Below, one piece after another: positions 16,427 through 27,100 of a stretch of DNA of 64,000 nt. The position numbers and the translations under genes were made by a program. This DNA is from an uncultured Flavobacteriales bacterium (GTDB lineage: Bacteria; Bacteroidota; Bacteroidia; Flavobacteriales; Crocinitomicaceae), in the NCBI GenBank assembly GCA_946480085.1, contig CAMLHZ010000001.1, positions 248,001 to 312,000 of the forward strand. Direction: 5' to 3'. The notes beneath the pieces were generated by a model. That model was not told where the DNA came from and did no database searches. It saw only the letters and a list, made by a program, of their open reading frames with translations. Positions within the stretch are counted from its first letter, which is position 1; each line of letters opens with the position of its first letter.

Positions 16427-17452
16427 ATGTCGCACATCACAACACTAAATGAGTTCATTATGGATCGCCAGGCAGAATCTCCCGGAGCTTCTGGTGAGCT
16501 TTCCAGAATCTTGAATGACATTGCCGTAGCTTCTAAAATTGTATCTCGTGATGTTCGCAGAGCCGGATTGGTAGATCACATTCTTGGAGCACAGGGTGAG
16601 GTGAATATTCAGGGTGAAGAACAACAAAAATTGGATGTTGTAGCCGATAATCAGTTCATCAAGGTTTTTGAGGCTGGTGGTGAAATTTGTGGAATTGCTT
16701 CGGAAGAGAACGATGATTTTGTTGCCTTCGAAAGCGAGCAAGCAAAAAATGGAAAATACGTTGTTCTTTTTGATCCGCTAGACGGGTCCTCAAATATTGA
16801 TGTGAACGTATCTATCGGAACGATTTTCTCTATTTACAAACGCATTTCTGCAAAAGGAACCAAGGCAACAATGGAAGACATGTTGCAGCCAGGAACAGAG
16901 CAAATTGCTGCAGGATATGTACTTTATGGTTCGTCAACCATGTTGGTTTATACCACTGGTCACGGAGTGAATGGATTTACATTGGATCCTTCTATCGGTG
17001 AATTTTGTTTATCGCACCCAAACATGAAGATGCCTGAAACAGGAAGAATCTATGCGATGAATGAAGGAAATATTCACGAATGCGAACAAGGTGTAAAAGA
17101 TTACGTTCGTTTTTGTCAGGAAGTTCAGGCAGATGGAAAACCGTATTCAGGAAGATACATTGGCTCGTTGGTAGCCGATTTCCATAGAAGCTTGATCAAA
17201 GGCGGAATTTATATTTATCCACGAACCAACCAAAGTCCGAAAGGGAAACTGCGTTTGTTGTATGAATGTAATCCTTTGGCGTTTATTGCCGAACAAGCTG
17301 GCGGATTGGCAACTGATGGAACAGAGAACATTTTGGAAACGATTCCAACTGAATTGCACCAGCGTTGTGGATTTTTCGTTGGATCGAAACAAATGATGGA
17401 AAAAGCTATATCTTGTTTGCAGGAAGCTCGAAAGAAAGAGCTGAGCAACTAA
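16427..17452 (+). CDS. fbp: Fructose-1,6-bisphosphatase, class I
   Basis: 341 residues from ATG 16427 ([15 protein letters not shown]); the upstream in-frame ATG at 16370 overlaps the promoter. It hydrolyses fructose-1,6-bisphosphate to fructose-6-phosphate in gluconeogenesis. The metal-binding signature [13 protein letters not shown] lies at about 114-127, the acidic ASEEND upstream near 91-96, and the sugar-phosphate region [13 protein letters not shown] and [15 protein letters not shown] near 240-295, all in the family order. Length is normal. It is probably monocistronic. Confidence 0.96.
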   Translation: MSHITTLNEFIMDRQAESPGASGELSRILNDIAVASKIVSRDVRRAGLVDHILGAQGEVNIQGEEQQKLDVVADNQFIKVFEAGGEICGIASEENDDFVAFESEQAKNGKYVVLFDPLDGSSNIDVNVSIGTIFSIYKRISAKGTKATMEDMLQPGTEQIAAGYVLYGSSTMLVYTTGHGVNGFTLDPSIGEFCLSHPNMKMPETGRIYAMNEGNIHECEQGVKDYVRFCQEVQADGKPYSGRYIGSLVADFHRSLIKGGIYIYPRTNQSPKGKLRLLYECNPLAFIAEQAGGLATDGTENILETIPTELHQRCGFFVGSKQMMEKAISCLQEARKKELSN

Positions 17453-17486
17453 TATAAATACTACTACTTCCCAAACCTGCTTATTT

Positions 17487-18272
17487 ATGGAAACGAATCA
17501 CGACATAGATATAAAAGCCCTGATCAAAGACGGATTATCTGAAAAGAGTATTGTTCGTCGCTTGGTACAAAATGGTGTTTCCGAACAGGAAGCAATCGAG
17601 CAGTACTATCTTGCAAGTGATGCTCTTCAGGATGAATATACCATCCGTTATAGATTGCTTTGGGTTGGACTTTTGGCACTTACCTTGGTTCTGGCATTTG
17701 TGATTTTACCACTGAATTTATCGGGAAACAATCCGATTACCTTTGCGATTTTATTTAGTGTGTTAATTGCTGTTGGTTTAATCCAAACCATTGAAGTTTT
17801 TGACTCGTTCGGCTCGTTTTGGTCAACATGTACTCAGTCGGATTATCACAGAAAACCGAAAATTCCAATTATCATTATCCCTTTCATTCCAATTATTTTT
17901 GCGTTCGGTCTGGGATTCTTTTACAACTGGGAAGTGGATCATGAATTGGATACAAACGGTATAGATACGCTGGCTACCATTTCGGAAGTAGAAAGACTAA
18001 CACCAGTAAATGACAGTAATGAAGTTTCCGGACCAGTTTCACATCGAGTACTGATCACATTTACACCAAAAGGAAAAAGTGAAGAAGAGGAAATAGAACA
18101 TTACTGCTTTGTTTCCGACGTACAGTTTGAGAATGCACACATTGGAAATTCAGTTCCAGTGCGTTACTCGGTGCGATATCCTGAGTTTTTTACTGTCGAC
18201 TTAAAGTCACTCAACGAATCGAATCCTGCAAACACAATTGAGCTGATTCAGGATGATGGGAAGATGGATTAG
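17487..18272 (+). CDS. Membrane protein of unknown function
   Basis: 261 residues. The N-terminal cytoplasmic stretch (1-50) has a short helical segment, LIKDGLSEKSIVRRLVQNGV. Two hydrophobic helices lie near 55-75 and 84-105 and a third near 130-150. The C-terminal soluble domain (160-261) has a DUF3592-like look: ISEVERLTPVND, then HRVLITFTPKG, then IGNSVPVRYSVRYPEFF. It converges on the following minus-strand gene with only 8 bp between stop codons, leaving no room for a terminator. Function unknown. Confidence 0.7.
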   Translation: METNHDIDIKALIKDGLSEKSIVRRLVQNGVSEQEAIEQYYLASDALQDEYTIRYRLLWVGLLALTLVLAFVILPLNLSGNNPITFAILFSVLIAVGLIQTIEVFDSFGSFWSTCTQSDYHRKPKIPIIIIPFIPIIFAFGLGFFYNWEVDHELDTNGIDTLATISEVERLTPVNDSNEVSGPVSHRVLITFTPKGKSEEEEIEHYCFVSDVQFENAHIGNSVPVRYSVRYPEFFTVDLKSLNESNPANTIELIQDDGKMD

Positions 18273-18280
18273 AAGTGAGC

Positions 18281-19030
18281 TTACTTTAAGAAGTAATGAA
18301 ATTCAAGACCAAGTGCAAAGCCACTAGGATCAAAAGGACTGATTCGTCTCGATTTCCGAACCGCATAATTCCAACCAAGATTTAGTTTTAATTCCATTAA
18401 CCGATTCTTCGAAAATTGGAGTGACAGGGGGATATTGAAACCCAGGAAATTATTATTCGTTGTGGGAATTTTGATGGTATTGGAGTAGCTTACACTAGAT
18501 GATTGGGAAACCACATTACCGGTGTCTGTATAGATTACGCTGCCATCGTGGTGTCGTTTAGTGGACTTTTGATTTGAAAAATCTTCATAGAATCGATGCA
18601 TGTAACTTACAAAAAATCCAGTTCCGAACTTCACATTCCGTTTGTTACCAAAGTAATGAACATATCCGGTGTTTAATCCATATTGAAAATTTCTGTATAC
18701 TGCAGATTCAGAAGTGACTGTAGTACTTCCGGTATGTCCACCCACTCCCGCATCACCCCAACTCCAGCTTCGTCTTGTTCTATATCCGTTAAACAAAAAC
18801 TGGGAACAAAAACCCACTTGAAAATGAGAGTTTCCTTTGATTTTAAAGGGCTCAACAAAAACGCTTAGTTGCTGACTTGGTGCTAGTTTATTTCGGAAAT
18901 AAGCTTCATCGTCACTAAATCCGGAATAGGAAAAGCTGGCAACTTGTAAACCATAACCCACTCCAAATTTCACCTGTGACATGCCGGTTGTTGCAATAAT
19001 AAGAAAGGAAATCAGAACTCCAATTTTCAT
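18281..19030 (-). CDS. Exported outer-membrane beta-barrel-like protein, tandem copy A
   Basis: 249 residues with a signal peptide (MKIGVLISFLIIATTGMSQ). The mature protein has many amphipathic strands rich in aromatic and Gly residues and ends in a strand, GFALGLEFHYFLK. The upstream neighbour at 19038 has the same size, layout and YFLK ending, so the two are probably diverged tandem paralogues expressed together (7 bp apart). Likely an outer-membrane barrel; role unknown. Confidence 0.65.
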   Translation of the reverse strand: MKIGVLISFLIIATTGMSQVKFGVGYGLQVASFSYSGFSDDEAYFRNKLAPSQQLSVFVEPFKIKGNSHFQVGFCSQFLFNGYRTRRSWSWGDAGVGGHTGSTTVTSESAVYRNFQYGLNTGYVHYFGNKRNVKFGTGFFVSYMHRFYEDFSNQKSTKRHHDGSVIYTDTGNVVSQSSSVSYSNTIKIPTTNNNFLGFNIPLSLQFSKNRLMELKLNLGWNYAVRKSRRISPFDPSGFALGLEFHYFLK

Positions 19031-19037
19031 AATACGG

Positions 19038-19841
19038 TTATTTCAAAAAGTAGGTGTAACCTATCGTAGGATTGATAAATAAGTTAAAGCTGCCAATACG
19101 ATTAAACATTACAGTACTAGACAAAATTCTGCTTTGGGTTGATATACCCATGGAAAAACCGAGATATAAATCGTTTTTTTCAGAAGAATATTTCAAGGCA
19201 AATGGCAACTCGAACTTGAGATTCAGTTTTTGCAAATGCGCATCTTGCACGGTTTGGTTAGTCGTTGTTTTTGTTGTACTATAACTGGTTCCGGCGTATG
19301 GCCCGCTGGTAGTGGCAGTGTAGTACGTTTCAGTGGTAGTGCGTAATTTATTAAAAGTGTTTTCCGAAATCAAAAAATTTATTGAAGTAGAAGTTCCTGT
19401 AACAAAGGAAAAGTGATTTTTTATACGTCTGGTTTTTAAACTGGCATATGAAAACCCTAAAAACATATATTGGCAGGAGGCTGATTTATCCATAATAGTA
19501 ATAGTACCAGAACTACCTCCTACATCGGCATTTGCATCACTTCTGAGACATGATCTCGAAAAATTGATTCTGGCGCCATATAAGTTGACACCAATTTGCC
19601 TACTCCGTTGTTTTTGTTTATTTGGCGTTTGGTAATAAATTGATAAGTTGTGTTCGTAAGCTTCAGACACAGATACTCCGTAGTCATCATAGGTCGTTTC
19701 ATACAGGTATCTGTTGCTTGCGTTTTCATAATGCTGAAACGGAAACACGCGCATCGAATAAGAAACTCCAACACCATTCTGCGCCCAAATGGAGTTTCCA
19801 AAAACGGAAAGTAAAAAGATAAGGCGGAGTTTGGTTTTCAT
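19038..19841 (-). CDS. Exported outer-membrane beta-barrel-like protein, tandem copy B
   Basis: 267 residues from the ATG at 19841, which starts the signal peptide MKTKLRLIFLLSVFGNSIWA. Strand-rich mature region with Thr/Tyr-rich loops (a stretch of T and Y near 165-190) and a terminal strand ending TIGYTYFLK. It is related in plan to the gene just downstream (18281). Probably an outer-membrane barrel; role unknown. Confidence 0.65.
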   Translation of the reverse strand: MKTKLRLIFLLSVFGNSIWAQNGVGVSYSMRVFPFQHYENASNRYLYETTYDDYGVSVSEAYEHNLSIYYQTPNKQKQRSRQIGVNLYGARINFSRSCLRSDANADVGGSSGTITIMDKSASCQYMFLGFSYASLKTRRIKNHFSFVTGTSTSINFLISENTFNKLRTTTETYYTATTSGPYAGTSYSTTKTTTNQTVQDAHLQKLNLKFELPFALKYSSEKNDLYLGFSMGISTQSRILSSTVMFNRIGSFNLFINPTIGYTYFLK

Positions 19842-19893
19842 TCGTGTGGAATTGCTGTATTGAAGATACAACAACCGTAATTTGGTTGTAAAT

Positions 19894-20583
19894 CTATTTC
19901 AACTTTTCAAGAAGAACTTCCGCTAATTCGTTTGTAGGAATCTTATCAATAGGATGCTGCCATTCGTCCATTTCTCCGAAACTTGAATTGGGAAGTGCAT
20001 TTACAGCCCACATGGTTTCTTCTGTATTTACCATTACGTCTTTACTGCCGCGCAGACACAAAACCGGAATAGAAACCTTAGATAAAACTTCTTCTGTTAC
20101 CGACGGATGATTTCCCATTTCAATCATCATATCCGCAGTTTTAACCATCAATGCTTTCCATGTTGGTTCATTGTGAAGTGAAGCCAAGTACAAACCGAAA
20201 GCGGGGATTTTTTCCAGAATTTTTTCCGGATTCAACATCCTTGCTTCTTGAGCTGCCGATTCTGGTGTCCAGTTGAATTTTGTTCCAAGTGTAATAATCC
20301 GCTCAAATGTTCCGGGATGATCGGCTTCCAATTTCAAAGCAACATATCCTCCCATAGAGTAACCAAAAACCAATGGTTTCTCCCAACCAAGTGCTCTTAA
20401 TGTTGCGTTGGTTTGACTAACAAAATGATTGATGGTAAATTCTCCTGAGTATTCGCTTAAGGTTCCGTGACCGTCAAATTCAAGGCAATGAACCTCAAAT
20501 TGTGGTCTTAACAATAATGCTAATTCGGAAAATTGCTTCTTTGCGCCAAGTGCTCCGTGAAGGATCAGTAATTGTGGTTTCAT
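19894..20583 (-). CDS. Alpha/beta-hydrolase
   Basis: 229 residues from the ATG at 20583 (MKPQLLILHGALGAKKQF); an upstream ATG at 20613 would overlap the previous gene. The oxyanion segment LILHGALG, nucleophile elbow GYSMGG (Ser near 84), acid in RGSKDVMV and His in EWQHPID complete the catalytic triad. Sequence and size resemble the esterase/MenH-like hydrolases that act on small acyl substrates, but the substrate cannot be told. It starts 7 bp after the gene at 20591 on the same strand, so the two are probably co-transcribed. Confidence 0.85.
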   Translation of the reverse strand: MKPQLLILHGALGAKKQFSELALLLRPQFEVHCLEFDGHGTLSEYSGEFTINHFVSQTNATLRALGWEKPLVFGYSMGGYVALKLEADHPGTFERIITLGTKFNWTPESAAQEARMLNPEKILEKIPAFGLYLASLHNEPTWKALMVKTADMMIEMGNHPSVTEEVLSKVSIPVLCLRGSKDVMVNTEETMWAVNALPNSSFGEMDEWQHPIDKIPTNELAEVLLEKLK

Positions 20584-20590
20584 GTTGCTG

Positions 20591-21052
20591 TTATTGTTCT
20601 TGTAAATGTGCAAGAATGCCTTCTAAATGATCAAGTGGAATGAAGAATCCTGAGGAACCTTCGTTAATGCGAATTCCAAAAACACCATTCTTCAAAAGCT
20701 GTTGAAACATCGGTATACATTCGTTCATAGGTAAATGCATAATGAAGGCAGATTCATTTTCCCATTGAAACCCTTTTGTGTTCATACAAAAATCAAAAGC
20801 AATGGCGATGTCTGTAAAAGCAAAAATGCAGGGTTGGTTTTTGATGTTTCCAATGAATGGTCCCGATTTATCCCAATCTTCTCGAGGTGGTGCAACGAAA
20901 TATAAATTCTCTAAATTGAAAAATCGTCGAAACAATGCATTATAAGCTTCATCCGTTTGTTCCTCACTTGCTCTCGTAACCAGGTCTTTGAATGGATTAA
21001 GCGTTCGCGCACCCATTTTGCTTTTGTCGATAAGAATGTCTTTCAGTTCCAC
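20591..21052 (-). CDS. SseB-like small protein
   Basis: 153 residues, no signal peptide. The segment NLYFVAPP...GNIKNQPCIFAFTDIAIAF resembles the N-terminal domain of SseB (enhanced serine sensitivity) proteins: a strand ending in P followed by an FTD segment. The C-terminal part ends FFIPLDHLEGILAHLQEQ. The biochemical role of the family is poorly known. It precedes the alpha/beta-hydrolase in the same orientation. Confidence 0.55.
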   Translation of the reverse strand: MELKDILIDKSKMGARTLNPFKDLVTRASEEQTDEAYNALFRRFFNLENLYFVAPPREDWDKSGPFIGNIKNQPCIFAFTDIAIAFDFCMNTKGFQWENESAFIMHLPMNECIPMFQQLLKNGVFGIRINEGSSGFFIPLDHLEGILAHLQEQ

Positions 21053-21085
21053 GTTATTGGTTTTGTGTTACGAATTTAAGAAATA

Positions 21086-21136
21086 AAAAACCCACTAAGG
21101 CATCTCGACTCCGCTCGATGACCTTAGTGGGTTTTT
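21086..21136 (-). terminator. Terminator of the giant T9SS cargo gene, with the dispersed element as its loop
   Basis: A 15-bp stem (21086-21100 with 21122-21136) encloses the TCATCGAGCGGAGTCGAGATG element. On the minus strand the right arm ends in a T run. It follows the stop codon at 21154 by about 18 bp. Confidence 0.82.
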
Positions 21137-21153
21137 ATAACCAATATGTGGGG

Positions 21154-24100
21154 TTAATGTTTCACCACTCTTCTTGTAGTAATTCCTAATTCGGTTTTCA
21201 GCGTGAAGAGATAAACTCCTGTTGCCAATGATTGAAGGTCGATAGATTCTCCACTCATTAACTCTTCGGTAAAAATCAGTTTTCCTTGTGCATCACGAAC
21301 TTCACAAACTGCATTATCGCTGGTAAACTCTATTGTCACATTTCCTGAAGTTGGGTTCGGATACATTTTCACGAAATCAGCTGCTACTTCATCCAATCCA
21401 ACTACTTCTAAGTAAACCGTATCTGAATTTGCATTACATCCGTTAGCATCTGTGATTTGCACATAGTACCAACCTGTTGCAAATACGGTGTAATTCTGAT
21501 TTGTCGCAGATGGAATTAGCTGATTGTCTCTGAACCATTGGTAACCAACAGCAGTGTTGGATGATAGATCGAATCCGTTTTCTGTTAATGTTGGAGCAAT
21601 TGGTGTATTCACAACAATGTCAACTGATGCGTTTGAACATGTAGTGGCACCTCCAAAAACAAAGTGACTTGTTCTTTTTCCTGATTCAATTACGCGAACT
21701 CCGTCAACATCTTCAATTTCTGTGAAATCCATAATGTTTCCTGTGTTTGCGAACAATTGTTCTTCGGCATTGTATCCTGTTCCAAGAACACGCGCATCGG
21801 CAAGTAAAAGCAGGGTGCTGTATTCTCCGGCGCTCACTTTCTCAACTCCGCCAATCGTCAATTTAATAGGGTAGACAGTTGATGTAACTGTTGATGTTCC
21901 CAATTGACCCATTGCATTATCTCCGGAAACATAGATCTCTTTCAATTCTGTTGTGAAAACGGAGTGTGTTGCACCTCCGGTTGCCGCCGAAATGTGTTTG
22001 ATTGTACTCAATGTTGGAGTTAAACGGTTTAACTGATCTCCTAAACCTAATTGTCCATTGATATTTGCTCCCCAAACATATAAGTCACCATTGTTGTTGA
22101 TCGCGAAAGAAGAGTTTTCTCCGGATCCAACATGTGCAATATTAGAAAGTGCTGCTACCTGAATAAATGTAGAAGCATTATTCAACGTTCCGTTTCCTAA
22201 TTGTCCCTGACTGTTGTATCCAACTGTCCAAACAGTTCCGTCAGTTTTGCGAATCACAAAATGGTCTTTTCCACCTGCAATTTCACTTACGTTAGTCACT
22301 GTTGGAATCAGGAACGGGAAGTTTACAACTGAAGTAGAACCAATTCCTAATTGTCCGTGGTTGTTGTTACCCCAAACATATAATTGTCCGCCTGCTGTTA
22401 ATGCTGCAGAACTTGAGCTTGTTGTTGCCACTTGGGTAATATTTGCCAAAGTTGGAACCTGAATAGGAGCATTGGTAGTTGTAAATGTTCCGTTACCCAA
22501 TTGTCCTGATCCGTTTTCACCCCAGGCGTAAACTGTTCCAGCTTGAGTTAATGCGATAACGTAATCGTATCCGCTGCTCATTTGAGTAATGTCTGTCATT
22601 CCAAGAGCACTTTGAATAACTGAGCTGTCAATGTTTGCCCCGTTTCCAAAAGTTCCTGAACCATTATATCCTTTCGACCAAACCTGATTGTTTCCTCCTG
22701 CCGTATGCTCAAGCGAGTATAATCCGTCATTGAAAACAGTTAAGCTTACACCGTCTTCACCAATCATCGGATTTCCGTCCATTAACCATTGATTTCCGTA
22801 TTCATGACTGCTTGTTAAAACAACTGAATCTCCAAAACAGAATGGAGTAGCTCCGTCAACAGTAATTACACTTGCGTCAATTACGTTAGGGAAATAAATG
22901 TATCCAAGATTTTGATCACATCCTGTGGTGATGTTGTGACCAATAAAGTAGATCGCGTCTCCGTCAACTAATGTTGTTGGACTGAATGTTGATGTTATTG
23001 AACTTGGTCCTTGAGACGCTCCGTTGTAGAAGAATTCGTATTGATCTGCACCCGAAGCGGTGAAAGTTAAGTTATCTCCAGTACACGCAATTTCGCTCGG
23101 ATTTGCAGTTAATGTTAAGTCCATTGTGTTTACCACGAATGTCAACTGAGGGTTATTTGATGTACATTGGTTATTGCTTCCAATCAAACTTACAATTGAT
23201 CCATCTTCCAATTCAGAAGTGATAAACGACCCCGATGCGCCGTTTTGCATTGGAATATTGTTTACACTGAATTCGTAATTCGAAGCGCCGGTTCCAGTGA
23301 ATGTAATGCTTTGTCCATAACAAATGTTCAAATCAGCATCCGAAGAACTCAGGTTTACTGTTGGAGTTGGAGTAACAGTGAACGAAATGGTATTTGCACC
23401 ATTCGATTGACAACCGCTCGTATAACCAATAACGCTTAGCACATCGTTGTTCGAGACAGGCAATGTAAAGATGTTGTTTGTAGAAGGCGCTCCCTGAGAA
23501 ACACCATCAAGGAAGAACTCGTAAGTAGTTGCTCCGTTCGCAATAACGTTTGGAGAATCTGTACTACAAAGAGCTGTACTTCCATTCGATGTTAATGAAA
23601 TGCTTGGGAAACCAATAACGGTTGTTGCAATTGAATTGGAGTTATCCTGACATCCGCTGGCGTACCCAACAACGTAAATGTTAGCGTTGTTTGTAAGCGT
23701 GCTTGATGTGTAAGTTGTTGTTGCAGAAGGCGCACCTTGCGAAACACCATCAAGGAAGAACTCGTAAGTTGAAGCTCCGGATCCTGTAAACGTAATAGAT
23801 GTTCCTGAACAAATTGAGTTGTCGGCATCCGATGAACTAAGTGCTGCATTAGGAGTTGTGTTTACAATGGTTACAATTGAGCCACTAGTTGCTACACAAC
23901 CTGCAGAATTGGTTACCACCACGTTTACACTTGCGCCACCTGGTAAGCTGGAAGTAGTGTAACTTGCAAGCGGCCCACTTCCCTGAGAAGCAGCATTTAC
24001 AAAGAATTCATAAACTGATCCACCTGTTGCGTTGAATGTAATTAAATCACCTGAACAGATAACGTTATTTGCATCAGAGCTGGTCAAACCGGCAACAGGA

Positions 24101-27100
24101 TTGGAATTGATTTGAATGTTTTGACTTGTTGAAGCTGAACAACCGAGAGACGTTCCCTGAACCAAAACCTGATGCGCTCCTGATGCTACAGCAGATGTGT
24201 TGAATGTATTTGTTGCTGAAGGTGCACCTTGCGAAACACCGTCAAGGAAGAATTCATAGTTGGTTGCACCAGCCGCAGTATATGTAACAGATGTTCCTTG
24301 ACAATAAACGTTGTCTACATCCGAAGTTGACATTCCAACAACCGGAATAGGATTCACGGTCATGGTAATTGCAGAAGAAGGTGCTGTACAACCAAGTGTG
24401 CTTCCAACAACGTAAATGGTTTGTCCTGTTGTTAAGCTATTTGTTGAATACGTTGTAACCGGTGTAGATCCTGTTTGAGAAATACCATTTACAAAGAATT
24501 GGTAGTTTGCTGCTCCGGATGCAGTAAATGTTACTGGTGTCCCGGCACAAATGGTATTGTCAGCGTCATTTGAAGCTACGGAAGGTGATGGAATCGCATT
24601 CACGACCACATTTAGGATGTTGTTACTGATATTCGGACATCCGTTCAAACCAGTTCCCATAATTCCAACAGAATGTGAACCAACTCCTAAAGTGGACACA
24701 AATGTTGGTGAAGCCTGACTGGCACCTGGAGTTCCATCAACTACTAATTGGTAAGCATTTCCTCCAGTTCCTGTAAACGTAATGGCCGTTCCGTTACAAA
24801 CGGTATTGTCAGCATCAGAAGAAAGAATGTTGATGTTAGGTAAACCTAAAACAGTGATTGTAATTTCGTCTGTAACTATACAGTTATTCGATTCTCCAAC
24901 CAAAGTGATGACATCTCCCGAACTTAATGTGGCATTGTCGTAAGTGTTATCTGCCGATGCAGCTTGAACTGTTCCACTATTTAATAAGAAGGTATAATTT
25001 GTTGCGCCGCTTCCTGTAAATGTTACAAGTGCGGTTTGACAAATGGTATCGTTTGCATCAGAAGAGGCCAAAGCTGTTGTGGGATTCGTGCGAACATCCA
25101 TTGTGATCGCAGTTCCAAACGCATTACATCCACTGAAAGAAGCTTCAACGTTGACAATATCGTTATCGGCTAAAGAAGTTGTATTGAAAAAGCTTGTTCC
25201 TGAAGGTGCGCCTTGCGAAACACCATTGATAAAGAATTCGTAAGTTGCTCCACCACCAGCGGTGAATGTTACGTTGTCTCCACCACAAACAGATAAGTCG
25301 GCATCGTCCGCAGCCAAAGTAGCTACAGGGAGTGGTATAACGTTATAACTAAAGGTTGTAGGCGCTTCTTTCGGACAACCCAAAGCGCTGTATCCAACGA
25401 CCTTAACAACCTGACCAGATGTTAAACCTGAAGTGCTGAATGTTGTTGTTGCAGAAGGTGCTCCCTGACTCGTATTATTGATAAAGAACTCGTAAGTACT
25501 TGCGCCAGCTGCGGTAAATGTTACATTATCTCCGGCACAAATGGCACTTGCGGCTATACTCGAATTGAGTGTGGTGGCTGGGAGTGGCAGCACGCCAAAT
25601 GTTCGTATTGCTGATGTATCTCTACATTGTGTTGCCGGAACAATTCCAACGGAATACACGGTATTTGTATTTGCTAAAGTCGCTGTGGTGTATGTTGTTG
25701 TAGAAGAACTTCCTGTAACCGAACCACCGTTAATGAAGTATTGATAATTCACGGCACCTGATGAGGTAAACGTAACGCTTGTTCCTGCACAAATAGAATC
25801 ATTGGCATCTGAACTAGCCAATACAACAGTTGGCAAAGTATCTACCTGGAAGTTGTAGAATAAAGTATCTTCCGCATAACAACCAAATAAACTTGCTACA
25901 ACAGCAACTGAATCTCCGTTGGCAAGGTTATTTACAATAATGGAATCTACAAGCGACATTGCGCCAAGAGAAATTCCGTTGTTGTAGAATTGGTATTGTG
26001 TCATTGAATCGTTTATCGCTGATGCAGAAAACTCAACTGGAGTTCCGGCACAAATGCGCTCATCAGGCTGATTCATATTGAAGAATACCGTTGGATTGTG
26101 AATCAGAATAGAATCAGTGTATACTTCTTTACAACCATTGGTATAATAACTGGTTAGCGTAACAATTGGTTGTCCGGAATTTTCGAAAACATATGCATTT
26201 GTATCACCAAGTGTGATGGACTCTGAATAATCCCAAACATAGATCAGGTCGTCTGTGTCACCAGAGTACGATGTTGTGTTGTTGGTAAAATGGGTTGTAT
26301 CACCAAAACAGAAACTGGGACCAGCGGTAAATGATGGAACAGAGGTTGGAGAAGTATTGAATACCCAGCCGTTATTTCCTATTGAATCAATAGAGAAATA
26401 AGCTGTTAACGTTCCTCCTCCGCTAAAATTTCCATCCCTGACTTTTACACCATAGACTTCCTGGACTTTGGTGGAACTGAAATTAAAATCGTTCCCGCTG
26501 ACCGAGGAGTGGAGATATACCTGCTGTCGGCCGGTGAGCGTATCACTGTCCTCGCCGTAAACATAACCGGGAGCCCAGCCTATCGTATCTATTTCAATAA
26601 AAGCATGTATGACATATTCGGTAAGCGAATCACTGTAAACATATTGATTTGGACTTCCGATGATTGTATCAATAATATGAGCTCTGCTGATCACCTTCAT
26701 AGTGATAACCGTGTCAACTCCGGTTGAATCAGAAAGGTATTGATTGTATACAAATAGTGTATCGTAAACGGTATCTCTTGGAATTGGTGCGAAACCAAAC
26801 ACATTTGATAAAGTTGTATCGTTGTAAATGGTTGTGATTACCGAAATGGTATCAATGGAAATGGTATCAATATCCGTTAGCGGAAGTTGAATAGTGTCTA
26901 CGACAAATCGGTTACATCCTCCATTGATATGAAGCGAATCAAATGTTGTCGTATTTCCGGAAGTGAATTCGATCCAGCTTCCCGGAGTAATTGTAAGTTC
27001 TGTTATTGTGTTTGTACCTCTTACAATTCCTTTTCGTTTCGGATTGAAATTAAACGTGACGTTGTTGTAAGACTGATTTCTTGAGATAAAAAAGTTGCTC